In this document: positions 1 to 7,508 of the stretch, piece by piece
How the letters are laid out: the number at the start of each line of letters is the position of its first letter
Numbering within the stretch: position 1 is the first letter of the stretch
Origin: an uncultured Alphaproteobacteria bacterium
Lineage (GTDB): Bacteria; Pseudomonadota; Alphaproteobacteria; MPNO01; UBA2964
NCBI GenBank assembly: GCA_943787225.1
Contig: CALSLP010000001.1
Coordinates: 682,001-746,000, forward strand
DNA: 64,000 bases
Direction of reading: 5' to 3'
Notes under the pieces: model-generated
Seen by the model: only the letters and a program-made list of their open reading frames with translations
What the model was told of the DNA's origin: nothing
The model's database searches: none
Position numbers and translations under genes: made by a program

Positions 1-774
1 CCGTCATCACCGGCGGCACGTCCGGCATAGGACTGGCGACAGCCAAACTGTTTCTCGAAGCAGGTGCTAACGTCGCGATATGCGGCCGTGACCAGGGTCG
101 GCTTCATGATGCCACGGCCGAGACTGACAGCGGACCAATCAGACGCTCCGCTCTTCGCGGTCCCCATGCGATGTTTTGGACAAAGACAGCGTCGCAAATT
201 TTGTCGAGAAGACAATTGACCGTTTCGGCAGTGTCGACACATTGATCAACAATGCGGGCCAGGCACGCGTTTCAAAATACGAAGACACCAGCGACGACGC
301 CTGGCGCGAGGAGCTGGACCTCAAATTCTTTAGCGTGCCTCGATCCTTCCAAAGCCTTCCAGCCGCATCTGGAGAAATCCGACAACGCCGCCATCGCCTG
401 CACCAGCTCACTCATCGCCCGCCAGCCGGAACCACATGTCGTCGCCACATCGGCTGCCCGCGCCGGACAGCTGAGCCTCATCCATTCAATGGCGCGCGAG
501 CTGGCACCGAAAAATATCCGGGTCAATTCAATCCTGATCGGTGTCGTTGAATCAGCGCAGTGGCAACGGCGCTACGACGCCTTGCCCGATGGCAAACCGG
601 CCTATGACGACTGGCTCAAGGAGCAGGCTGTCGCCAAGGGCATTCCGCTTGGTCGGTTTGGCAAACCGGAGGAAGCGGCCCGCGCTCTCTTCTTCCTCGG
701 GCACGCCACTATCGTCTTACACCACAGGATCAACCATCGATCTTTCAGGAGGGCTGTCACGCCATGTCGGATAA
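1..774 (+). pseudogene. Short-chain dehydrogenase/reductase, 5'-truncated and frameshifted
   Basis: The window opens inside an SDR-family NAD(P)-dependent oxidoreductase. The Rossmann motif TGGTSGIG is encoded from about base 8, followed by LINNAG (about 242-260) and a C-terminal part resembling SPLSSYTTGSTIDLSGG. These parts lie in different frames: frame 3 up to about 120-170, frame 2 to about 345, frame 3 to about 700, then frame 1 to the stop at 774. The last shift sits at a GGG run near 697-700, where one G fewer restores the reading. The usual YxxxK catalytic pair is not evident; the region reads SLIARQPEPHVVATSAA, so the catalytic Tyr may be replaced. The stop overlaps the next start by 11 bases, which implies one operon. 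The family is clear; whether the breaks are real or sequence errors is not. Confidence 0.8.
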
Positions 775-2410
775 AGCGACTGTTGGTGAGGTCATAACGG
801 CCTTTCTCGAAGAATGCGGGGTTGGCGCTGCCTTTGGCGTTATCTCGATCCACAATATGCCGTTTCTCGATGCGATCGGGCGACGCGGCAAAATCCGCTA
901 TATCAGCGCCCGCAGCGAACCTGGCGCGATCAACATGGCAGACGCCTATGCCCGTGTCGGCGCGCGATTGGGCGTTGCCTTTACCAGCACCGGGACAGCG
1001 GCCGGGAACGCCTCCGGCGCCATGGTTGAGGCCCAGACCGCGGGAACACCTCTGCTCCATATCACCGGTCAGATTGATCTCGACCATGTCGACAAAGAAC
1101 ACGGCTTTATCCATGAAGCGCGCGACCAGCTGACGATGCTTCGGGCGGTTTCCAAAAGCGCCTGGCGCGTGACCGAGGCAAATTCTGCACTGGATATTTT
1201 CAAGCTCGCCGTCCGCGACGCGATGACGGCACCAACCGGCCCGGTCAGTGTCGAGGTCCCCATCGATATCCAGCAAACAGAGATTGAGTGGCCAACTGAT
1301 TTGTCACCTCTGCCAATCACGGTGGCAAAACCAGCTGATGCTGCGCTCGACGAATTAGCGGCAGAACTCGCAAAAGCCAAACGCCCAATGTTGTGGCTCG
1401 GCGGCGGCGCGCGCCATGCCGGCGAGGCCGTAAACAGATTTATCGCAATGGGCTTCGGTATCGTCACCAGCACGCAGGGCCGTGGCATCGTCGCCGAAGA
1501 CCACCCGTCAACGCTGGGTGCCTATAATATGTATGGGGCCGTCGAAGCCTTCTATGACAGTTGCGATGCGATGCTCGTTGCCGGTTCGCGCCTGCGCGGC
1601 AACGAAACACTGAAATATCAACTTCGGCTGCCACGGCCTCTCTACCAGATCGATGTCGATGGCCGCGCTGAAAAGGATCGGCCCTATATCCCCAATCAAT
1701 TCGTATTGGGTGATAGCGTGCAGGCCTTAAATGCCCTGGCGGACCGCCTTGAGGACAAGATGGATATCGATCCTGCCTTCATCAGCGACCTTCAAGCCGC
1801 CCGAGCCAAAGCGGAAACATTCCTGCAAGAAGGCCTGGCGCCCTATGGCGAATTGCTGACTGCCATTCAATCCAGTGGCGGCGATGATTTCTTGTGGGTA
1901 CGCGATGTAACAATTTCTAACAGCACCTGGGGCAATCGCGCCATTCTCATCAACGGTCCACGTGACGGGGTGCATGCGGCAGGCGGCGGTATTGGACAAA
2001 GCATCCAGATGGCCATCGGGGCCGCCATCGCAGAACCCGACAAAAGAATTATCTGTCTCGCGGGCGACGGTGGGTTACAAGTCAATATCGGCGAATTAGC
2101 AACCGCCACTCAGGAAGGTGTCCGGATCACTTTGATCCTGATGAACAGCCAGGATTATGAGGTCATCAAGAATATTCAAGATGCTCAATATGGCGGACGC
2201 CGATATTTTTCAGACATTTTCACGCCGGATTTCTCAGCCGTCGCCGAAAGCAATGGCTGGCAATACGAAAAACTATCAGATCTCACCAACGCCAGTATTG
2301 CCATCGGCAATGCTCTGAAATCCAACGGGTCGACAATGATCGAAGTTGATATGGCAACAATTGGCGCATACGCTCGGCCCTTCGGCGGCCCGCCGGTAAA
2401 GAAAGACTGA
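764..2410 (+). CDS. Thiamine-diphosphate-dependent enzyme, acetolactate synthase/benzoylformate decarboxylase-like
   Basis: The 548-residue protein has the three-domain layout of the ThDP decarboxylase/carboligase family. The cofactor-activating glutamate is present at E52 (RSEPGAINMADAYAR). The central domain contains the usual nucleotide-fold stretch LWLGGGARHAG. The Mg-ThDP motif begins GDGGLQVNIGELATA near residue 435 and ends around LMNSQDY near 463, where most members have NN. An AGGRG strong Shine-Dalgarno site (about 747-752) lies upstream of the ATG. The gene overlaps the SDR gene before it and is followed 14 bases later by the oxidase-like gene. The substrate is unknown: 2-keto acid decarboxylation or carboligation is the family chemistry. 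It is not a standard IlvB, because it lacks an adjacent small subunit. Confidence 0.85.
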   Translation: MSDKATVGEVITAFLEECGVGAAFGVISIHNMPFLDAIGRRGKIRYISARSEPGAINMADAYARVGARLGVAFTSTGTAAGNASGAMVEAQTAGTPLLHITGQIDLDHVDKEHGFIHEARDQLTMLRAVSKSAWRVTEANSALDIFKLAVRDAMTAPTGPVSVEVPIDIQQTEIEWPTDLSPLPITVAKPADAALDELAAELAKAKRPMLWLGGGARHAGEAVNRFIAMGFGIVTSTQGRGIVAEDHPSTLGAYNMYGAVEAFYDSCDAMLVAGSRLRGNETLKYQLRLPRPLYQIDVDGRAEKDRPYIPNQFVLGDSVQALNALADRLEDKMDIDPAFISDLQAARAKAETFLQEGLAPYGELLTAIQSSGGDDFLWVRDVTISNSTWGNRAILINGPRDGVHAAGGGIGQSIQMAIGAAIAEPDKRIICLAGDGGLQVNIGELATATQEGVRITLILMNSQDYEVIKNIQDAQYGGRRYFSDIFTPDFSAVAESNGWQYEKLSDLTNASIAIGNALKSNGSTMIEVDMATIGAYARPFGGPPVKKD

Positions 2411-2424
2411 CAGAGAGAACTATC

Positions 2425-3189
2425 ATGGCCACACAGATGAAAACCGATTCCACCGATAGCATTATTGATCGTATCGTTGCGATCCGGGACAAGTGGCATT
2501 TCAAACGCCATCCGATGATGAAGCTCTTAGCGGCGGGCGAACTCAATCTGCGTGTTTTGGGCGTTTATATGGCGCAGCATGCCAAATATGTGCGCTACGG
2601 GCTGCAGGCATTTGGCCATGTCTATGCGCGGGGGCCAGCGGATGTCCGCAAGATGCTGGTCGAAAACATTGCCGAAGAAGAAGGCCTGATTGGCGGCAAC
2701 ACAGATCACGGCGCCCATGATCACATGGATATGATTTACGATTTCTGCGAGAAGGCCGGTATGAGCAAGGAAGAAGTCCTCAATGTTGATATGACTCCCG
2801 CCTGGTATGGCCGGGCGTTGTATTATCTTCACAGCGCCCGCGAAGAACCGATCGGCGTCATCCTCGCCATGTTCTTCACACAGGAAGGTCAAATGCCTGC
2901 CCTCAATGGCGAGATCGTTTTGCCGGCCTTCGAAAAGCATTACGGCATCAAGCGGACGGACCGCGCCGCGATATTCTTTGCCGAACACGAGATGGCAGAT
3001 GAAGATCATTCGCGCCGACAGCTCGCTCTCGCGGAAAAATATCTAACCACGCCCGAGCTTGAACAGCGCGCCGAAGAAGTGGCGGAAGAAATGTGCCGGC
3101 TACGCTGGGGTTGTACGACCGACACCTATCGGACCGAACATCTTAATGACCGGGAAGAAATGCCGCCTGGCGTTACCTGGCCAAAATAA
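2425..3189 (+). CDS. Heme-oxygenase-like diiron oxidase candidate (TenA/PqqC fold)
   Basis: The protein has 254 residues and is all-helical in character. It carries a spacing typical of HDO (heme-oxygenase-like diiron oxidase) enzymes: a glutamate cluster E84-E86, histidines H95/H98/H100, E154, and then H188-x3-D192-x2-H195. UndA-type HDOs use Glu, His, Glu, His, Asp/Glu, His in this order, with the same final H-x3-D/E-x2-H spacing. PqqC and TenA relatives share the fold but lack that full metal set. Proteins of this group oxidise small acids, amino acids or amines with O2. It follows the ThDP enzyme by 14 bases and ends 4 bases from the convergent cobT stop. The fold is fairly sure; diiron activity is inferred from the residues. 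Confidence 0.75.
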   Translation: MATQMKTDSTDSIIDRIVAIRDKWHFKRHPMMKLLAAGELNLRVLGVYMAQHAKYVRYGLQAFGHVYARGPADVRKMLVENIAEEEGLIGGNTDHGAHDHMDMIYDFCEKAGMSKEEVLNVDMTPAWYGRALYYLHSAREEPIGVILAMFFTQEGQMPALNGEIVLPAFEKHYGIKRTDRAAIFFAEHEMADEDHSRRQLALAEKYLTTPELEQRAEEVAEEMCRLRWGCTTDTYRTEHLNDREEMPPGVTWPK

Positions 3190-3193
3190 GAAT

Positions 3194-4216
3194 CTAGTCG
3201 AAGAGTTTCTCGGCCACGCCAGCCTGATCGAATGATCCCATGCCGGTGTGGCAGGCTACAGCCGCGTGCAGAATAGAGACCGCTAGTACTGCACCCGAGC
3301 CCTCACCAAGCCGCATACCGAGATTAAGTAGCGCTTCTTTTTCGAGTTCCGTCAGAAGTTTGATATGACCGGGTTCTGCTGAGACGTGTCCGACGAGACA
3401 GTGATCCAGCGCCGATGGATTCACGGTCTGTAAAACCGCTGCCGCTGCGGTACAGACATACCCATCAAGCATAATCGGAATGCGCTGCAATCTCGCCGCG
3501 ATTATTGCCCCTGCCATAGCGGCAAGCTCACGCCCACCAACATGGCGCAGCACTTCGAGCCCATCCGTCATCGCGCCTTTATGCTTTGCGACACCGTCTT
3601 TCACAACGCGGATTTTGTTCGTTAGCGTCTCCCCCGCAACGCCCGTGCCCGGTCCAACCCAGAATTCGGCATCCTGACCGTAAAGGCCATGACAGATGGC
3701 AGCGGCGGCCGTGGTATTACCGATGCCCATCTCTCCGAGGCACAGGACATCAAGACCTTCCTCAACGGCGGACATACCAAAGGCCATTGCTTCGGCACAT
3801 TCATCGTCTTCCATTGCCGGTTGATCCATGAAGTTGCGGGTCGGAATCTCGATCGCAACCTCATAAATTTTCAACTCACAGCCTTGAATCTGACACAGCT
3901 GATTAATCGCGGCCGCCCCTTTTTTAAAGCCTTCCACCATCTGTTCGGTGACTTCCGGCGGGAAGGCAGAGACCCCTTCCACGGTAACGCCATGGCTACC
4001 GGCAAACACCGCAACCTGACATTTTTCGGCCTTTGGCGGGTGATGGCCCTGCCAGCCACTCAGCCATTCCGATAATTCTTCGAGACGTCCCAGGGCACCA
4101 GGCGGTTTAACAAGAGTCGCTTCCCGCAATTTTGCGGCCGTCATTGCGCCTTCATTCGCTGCAGGAAGGTCACGCAGCAGATCACGAATTTGGTCGAGAG
4201 ATTTAATCGGGTCCAT
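3194..4216 (-). CDS. cobT: Nicotinate-nucleotide:dimethylbenzimidazole phosphoribosyltransferase
   Basis: CobT transfers the phosphoribosyl group of nicotinate mononucleotide to dimethylbenzimidazole, giving alpha-ribazole phosphate for the lower ligand of cobalamin. The 340 residues match the usual family length. Recognisable parts are PPGALGRLEELSEWL near the start, FAGSHGVTVEGVSAFPPEVT, the glycine-rich GEMGIGNTTAAAA loop, and the C-terminal MRLGEGSGA segment with the catalytic glutamate. It is divergently transcribed from cobS, with about 95 bases between the chosen starts. That arrangement is common for the nucleotide-loop genes. It converges with the oxidase-like gene, the two stops being only 4 bases apart. 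Confidence 0.95.
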   Translation of the reverse strand: MDPIKSLDQIRDLLRDLPAANEGAMTAAKLREATLVKPPGALGRLEELSEWLSGWQGHHPPKAEKCQVAVFAGSHGVTVEGVSAFPPEVTEQMVEGFKKGAAAINQLCQIQGCELKIYEVAIEIPTRNFMDQPAMEDDECAEAMAFGMSAVEEGLDVLCLGEMGIGNTTAAAAICHGLYGQDAEFWVGPGTGVAGETLTNKIRVVKDGVAKHKGAMTDGLEVLRHVGGRELAAMAGAIIAARLQRIPIMLDGYVCTAAAAVLQTVNPSALDHCLVGHVSAEPGHIKLLTELEKEALLNLGMRLGEGSGAVLAVSILHAAVACHTGMGSFDQAGVAEKLFD

Positions 4217-4311
4217 TGAATCTATTGTCGTTTAAGGCCAGTTTGTGCACCAGTAAGCCCAACCCTGCGCAAGAGCAAGAGGGCGGACGGCAAAATTGGT
4301 ATAACCACCCC

Positions 4312-5067
4312 ATGGCGATAGTCGGAGAAATCAAGCTTTGTATCGGGTTGCTTACGCGCCTGCCGGTTTCCTATGCGCCTGACGAACCAGCACCAGCCCT
4401 GACGATTGCCTGCCGCTGGTTTCCCCTCATCGGAATCGTGATTGGTGCCCTGTGTGGGGCTGTCCTGTTTGTCGGAAGCTATTTAGACCTCCCAACGAGT
4501 ATTACCGCTCTCCTCGCCATCGCAACGGCCATCCTTCTGACTGGGGCGATGCATGAAGACGGGCTTGCCGATGTCGCCGATGGATTTGGCGGCGGCAAGA
4601 ACCGGGACCACAAGCTTGAAATCATGCGTGATAGTCGGCTTGGGGTATACGGAACCCTGGCCCTCATTCTTGATACAGCTTTGCGCTGGGCGATTATTAC
4701 CGAGTTAATGAACTTCGGCTGGCAATTTGCTGCCGGTGCATTAATCGCTGCTGGAGCGGCTTCACGGCTGGTGACACTCTCGCTGATGAAATCCTTACCT
4801 GCTGCCAGGGCCAACGGATTAGGCGCCAGCACCGGAAAACCGGAAAACCAGACTGTTCTTGTCGCTGTCATCACGACGCTGCTCGCGCTGCTCACCTTAA
4901 AAGACATCAGCATGATATTCCTCGTCGCAATCAGCGCGGCTATTGCTGCCGGGGCGCTTCATCTGCTGGCAAAGCAGCAAATTGGGGGCCAAACCGGAGA
5001 TGTTCTTGGTGCAGGTCAGCGCCTCGGCGAAATTCTCGCTTTGCTTTGTCTGGTGAGCATCGCATGA
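4312..5067 (+). CDS. cobS: Adenosylcobinamide-GDP ribazoletransferase
   Basis: CobS (CobV in Pseudomonas denitrificans naming) joins adenosylcobinamide-GDP with alpha-ribazole (phosphate) in the inner membrane. The metal-binding signature HEDGLADVADGFGGG is at about residues 80-94, followed by IMRDSRLGVYG. Several hydrophobic segments follow. I chose ATG 4312 (MAIVGEIKLCIG). A TTG 96 bases upstream is in frame, but it would abut the cobT start and add a low-complexity N-terminus. The next gene starts inside this stop codon (ATGA), so the pair is translationally coupled. Confidence 0.92.
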   Translation: MAIVGEIKLCIGLLTRLPVSYAPDEPAPALTIACRWFPLIGIVIGALCGAVLFVGSYLDLPTSITALLAIATAILLTGAMHEDGLADVADGFGGGKNRDHKLEIMRDSRLGVYGTLALILDTALRWAIITELMNFGWQFAAGALIAAGAASRLVTLSLMKSLPAARANGLGASTGKPENQTVLVAVITTLLALLTLKDISMIFLVAISAAIAAGALHLLAKQQIGGQTGDVLGAGQRLGEILALLCLVSIA

Positions 5068-5681
5068 CCGCTGTTACAACGCGATTTTGGTGGATTCGGC
5101 ATGCGCCGGTCATCAATCCGGATCGGATACTGTACGGGCAACAAGATATTGCCCCTGACTTGTCAGATGATGATGCGTTCATCGCCCTTGCTGGAAACCT
5201 ACCCAACGACGCCGTATGGATTTCGACAACATTGTCACGGGCCCAGAAAACTGCCGAAAAAATCGCGCTGCACAAATCAATCGGGGTCAACATCCATCAT
5301 CACGACACCCTCCGGGAACAGTTTTTTGGCGATTGGGAAGGGCAGCGCTGGGACGATATCCCACAGGAGGAACAGGCGCCCTACTGGTCCGATGCTGTAT
5401 ACAATCGTCCGCCCAATGGTGAGAGTTTCTCTGATATTGCGACCCGTGTTGCTGACACCATAAAAGAGCTTCTTGAAGCTCATCGCGGCGGCGACATCGT
5501 GACGGTTGCCCATGCAGGCTCGATCCGCGCTGCCATCGCGATGGCGACCCAATCTGGCCCACGGGCTGGGTTGTCTTTTCATCTGGCCCCGCTCTCCCTC
5601 ACTCGAATTGATGCTATCGAGCGTAATAAAGACGTCTGGTGGCGTATTGAGAGTGTGAATATGCCCCCAAACGGTGCCTAA
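5064..5681 (+). CDS. cobC: Alpha-ribazole phosphatase-like histidine phosphatase
   Basis: This is a 205-residue member of the histidine phosphatase superfamily. The first catalytic motif reads WWIRHAPV (RHAP rather than RHG) near residue 10, followed by YGQQDI. The second histidine is in VTVAHAGSIRAAI. STTLSRAQKTAE and E-x-x-F-GDWEGQRWDDI are also typical of the CobC branch. It overlaps the cobS stop by 4 bases and ends just before the cobalamin riboswitch. The likely job is removal of phosphate from alpha-ribazole phosphate or cobalamin phosphate. Histidine phosphatases are hard to assign by sequence alone, so the function rests largely on context. Confidence 0.82.
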   Translation: MTAVTTRFWWIRHAPVINPDRILYGQQDIAPDLSDDDAFIALAGNLPNDAVWISTTLSRAQKTAEKIALHKSIGVNIHHHDTLREQFFGDWEGQRWDDIPQEEQAPYWSDAVYNRPPNGESFSDIATRVADTIKELLEAHRGGDIVTVAHAGSIRAAIAMATQSGPRAGLSFHLAPLSLTRIDAIERNKDVWWRIESVNMPPNGA

Positions 5682-5704
5682 CGACTTGGCAACAAGCTCC
5701 CGAT

Positions 5705-5880
5705 GATATTGACTGTTCAAGTCAAACCAACAGGACAGGGAAACCGGTGTAACTCCGGTGCTGCCCCCGCAACTGTGTAGGGTTTGGTGCGTACCAATCA
5801 GGGTAAACCTGATATCCACTGGAGGAATCCGGGAAGGAGGTGCCACCGCTAAACCCGAGCCAGGAGACCTCCCTGATGGT
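5705..5880 (+). promoter_or_regulatory. Cobalamin riboswitch upstream of cobU operon
   Basis: The leader contains the hallmarks of an adenosylcobalamin riboswitch. These are the conserved core around 5741-5776 (ACCGGTGTAACTCCGGTGC followed by CCCCCGCAACTGT) and the B12 box AGCCAGGAGACCTCC at 5858-5872. The start of cobU lies about 60 bases downstream. In this family, cobalamin binding lowers expression of the downstream genes by hiding the ribosome site or by terminating transcription. No clear U-run terminator is visible here, so translational control is more likely. The outer boundaries are approximate. Confidence 0.93.
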
Positions 5881-5932
5881 GCATTTTTAACCCGCTTAAA
5901 CACCTCGGGTGGAGGAGAAAGCGATTTCGACC

Positions 5933-6454
5933 GTGATACCGACTGATTCCGTTCCGGCACGTCTTACACTGGTCCTCGGTGGCGCGCGTTCTGGCAAAAG
6001 CGCCTTCGCTGAAAGCCTGATCCCCGCAAATGTGGAACGCGTGTATATCGCAACAGCAGAAGCCCGTGATGACGAGATGAGTTCCCGTATTGTGACCCAT
6101 CAGGAACGACGCGGATCTCTATGGAAAACCGTCGACGCGCCATTGAATTTGGTCGAGGCGCTCAACACCCTGGAAGAAACACCAGCGCTGCTCGATTGTC
6201 TGACACTCTGGCTGTCTAACCTGATGGAAGCCGACAAAAATATCGATCAGGAAACCGACAAGCTCACCGCCTGCCTAAAAGAAATGGCTGGCTCCGTCGT
6301 TATTGTTTCCAACGAGGTTGGCCAAGGTATCGTCCCGGACAATGCATTGGCCCGGCGGTTTCGCGATCATGCTGGACACCTCAATCAGGCCGTCGCGGCG
6401 GTCGCCGACCATGTGTATTTCGTCACCGCTGGTATCCCAACAAAATTGAAATAG
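5933..6454 (+). CDS. cobU: Adenosylcobinamide kinase / adenosylcobinamide-phosphate guanylyltransferase
   Basis: CobU (CobP) phosphorylates adenosylcobinamide and then adds GMP from GTP. The P-loop GGARSGKS lies close to the N-terminus. VYIATAEARDDEM and the intermediate-binding region IVTHQERRGSLW follow. VIVSNEVGQGIVP and the C-terminal HLNQAVAAVADHVYFV are typical of the family. The start is uncertain: GTG 5933 follows a GGAGGAG run (5911-5917) at a rather long spacing, and an in-frame GTG at 5909 would add eight residues. It is the first gene after the cobalamin riboswitch, and cobW follows after 10 bases. Confidence 0.93.
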   Translation: MIPTDSVPARLTLVLGGARSGKSAFAESLIPANVERVYIATAEARDDEMSSRIVTHQERRGSLWKTVDAPLNLVEALNTLEETPALLDCLTLWLSNLMEADKNIDQETDKLTACLKEMAGSVVIVSNEVGQGIVPDNALARRFRDHAGHLNQAVAAVADHVYFVTAGIPTKLK

Positions 6455-6464
6455 GAGAAATTTC

Positions 6465-7499
6465 GTGGCTGTACAAAAAATTCCCGTCACTGTCATTACT
6501 GGCTTTCTCGGCGCGGGAAAAACCAGCCTGATCCGCCATCTGATCAGCAATACCCAGGGTAAAAAAATGGCCCTGCTCATCAATGAGTTCGGTGATCTAG
6601 GTGTCGATGGCGAACTATTGAAGGGGTGTGGCGATGAGACCTGCACCGAAGACGACATTGTTGAGCTGACCAATGGCTGTATCTGCTGCACTGTCGCCGA
6701 TGACTTCCTGCCAACGCTCAGTCAGCTGCTGGATAGGGACGAGAAACCCGATCACATTGTCATCGAGACATCAGGGTTGGCTTTACCTAAGCCACTGATA
6801 AAAGCATTCCAATGGCCGGAAGTCCGGTCACGCACCACGGTCGACAGTGTGATTGCTGTGGTCGATGGCCCCGCCGTGCATACCGGAATGTTTGCCGATA
6901 ACCCTGAAGCCGTTCAGGCGCAGCGTGAAGCCGACGAGATGCTGGATCATGACAGCCCGCTTGCCGAAGTTTTCGAGGATCAACTGGCTTGCGCGGATAT
7001 TGTCGTTCTCAGCAAGGCTGACTTAATGACTGATGAGATCATAGCGGATGTCGAAAAAACACTACGCGCCGAAACCCGTACTGGTGTCCAGATCCTTCCG
7101 GCTGAAAACGGCGCTCTCGACCCCAAACTGATCCTCGGCCTCGATGCGATGGTTGAAGATGACCTCGATCAACGCCCGTCCCATCACGATGCCGAAGGCG
7201 AAGAGCACGATCACGATGATTTCGAAAGTTTCGTCTTTGAAATCGATCCGGTCATCGACCTTGTTCTCCTTGCAGAGCGCGCCAAGCACGTCCTCGCCAT
7301 CGAAGGGGTTCTGCGGGTCAAAGGCTTCGCCGCCGTTGAGGGCAAAGATGCTCGATTGGCGGTACAGGGTGTAGGTTCTCGGCTCGATCACTATTACGAC
7401 CGGCCATGGACGCCCGAAGAGACACGTCAGGGCCGCCTCGTCGTCATCGGGCTCACCGGGTTCGACCGCCAGCGTGTCGCGCAGGCCCTGGCGGGTTAA
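6465..7499 (+). CDS. cobW: CobW-type metal-chaperone GTPase
   Basis: CobW is a G3E-family GTPase that delivers Co(II) in the aerobic cobalamin route. The 344 residues begin with the P-loop GFLGAGKT (13-20). The metal-binding CxCC motif is in NGCICCTVADDF near residue 72. Guanine specificity is given by SKADL. A histidine/acid-rich linker (HHDAEGEEHDHDD) near residue 240 precedes the CobW C-terminal domain, which ends LVVIGLTGFDRQ. A GTG start is preceded by AGGAG. It lies directly upstream of cobN, as in other alphaproteobacteria, consistent with supplying cobalt to the CobN chelatase. Confidence 0.95.
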   Translation: MAVQKIPVTVITGFLGAGKTSLIRHLISNTQGKKMALLINEFGDLGVDGELLKGCGDETCTEDDIVELTNGCICCTVADDFLPTLSQLLDRDEKPDHIVIETSGLALPKPLIKAFQWPEVRSRTTVDSVIAVVDGPAVHTGMFADNPEAVQAQREADEMLDHDSPLAEVFEDQLACADIVVLSKADLMTDEIIADVEKTLRAETRTGVQILPAENGALDPKLILGLDAMVEDDLDQRPSHHDAEGEEHDHDDFESFVFEIDPVIDLVLLAERAKHVLAIEGVLRVKGFAAVEGKDARLAVQGVGSRLDHYYDRPWTPEETRQGRLVVIGLTGFDRQRVAQALAG

Positions 7500-7508
7500 A
7501 GACACGCC

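Noticed and set aside
602..1276. Long antisense frames opposite the ThDP enzyme and similar ones opposite other genes
   Set aside because: They mirror codon bias of the real genes, show no domain and have no start signals.
4216..4311. N-terminal extension of cobS from a TTG at 4216
   Set aside because: It would meet the divergent cobT start and has no transport- or enzyme-like character; ATG 4312 matches the family start.
5758..5946. Open reading frame inside the cobU leader
   Set aside because: It lies over the cobalamin riboswitch core and B12 box and has no family similarity or ribosome site; the RNA explains the sequence.
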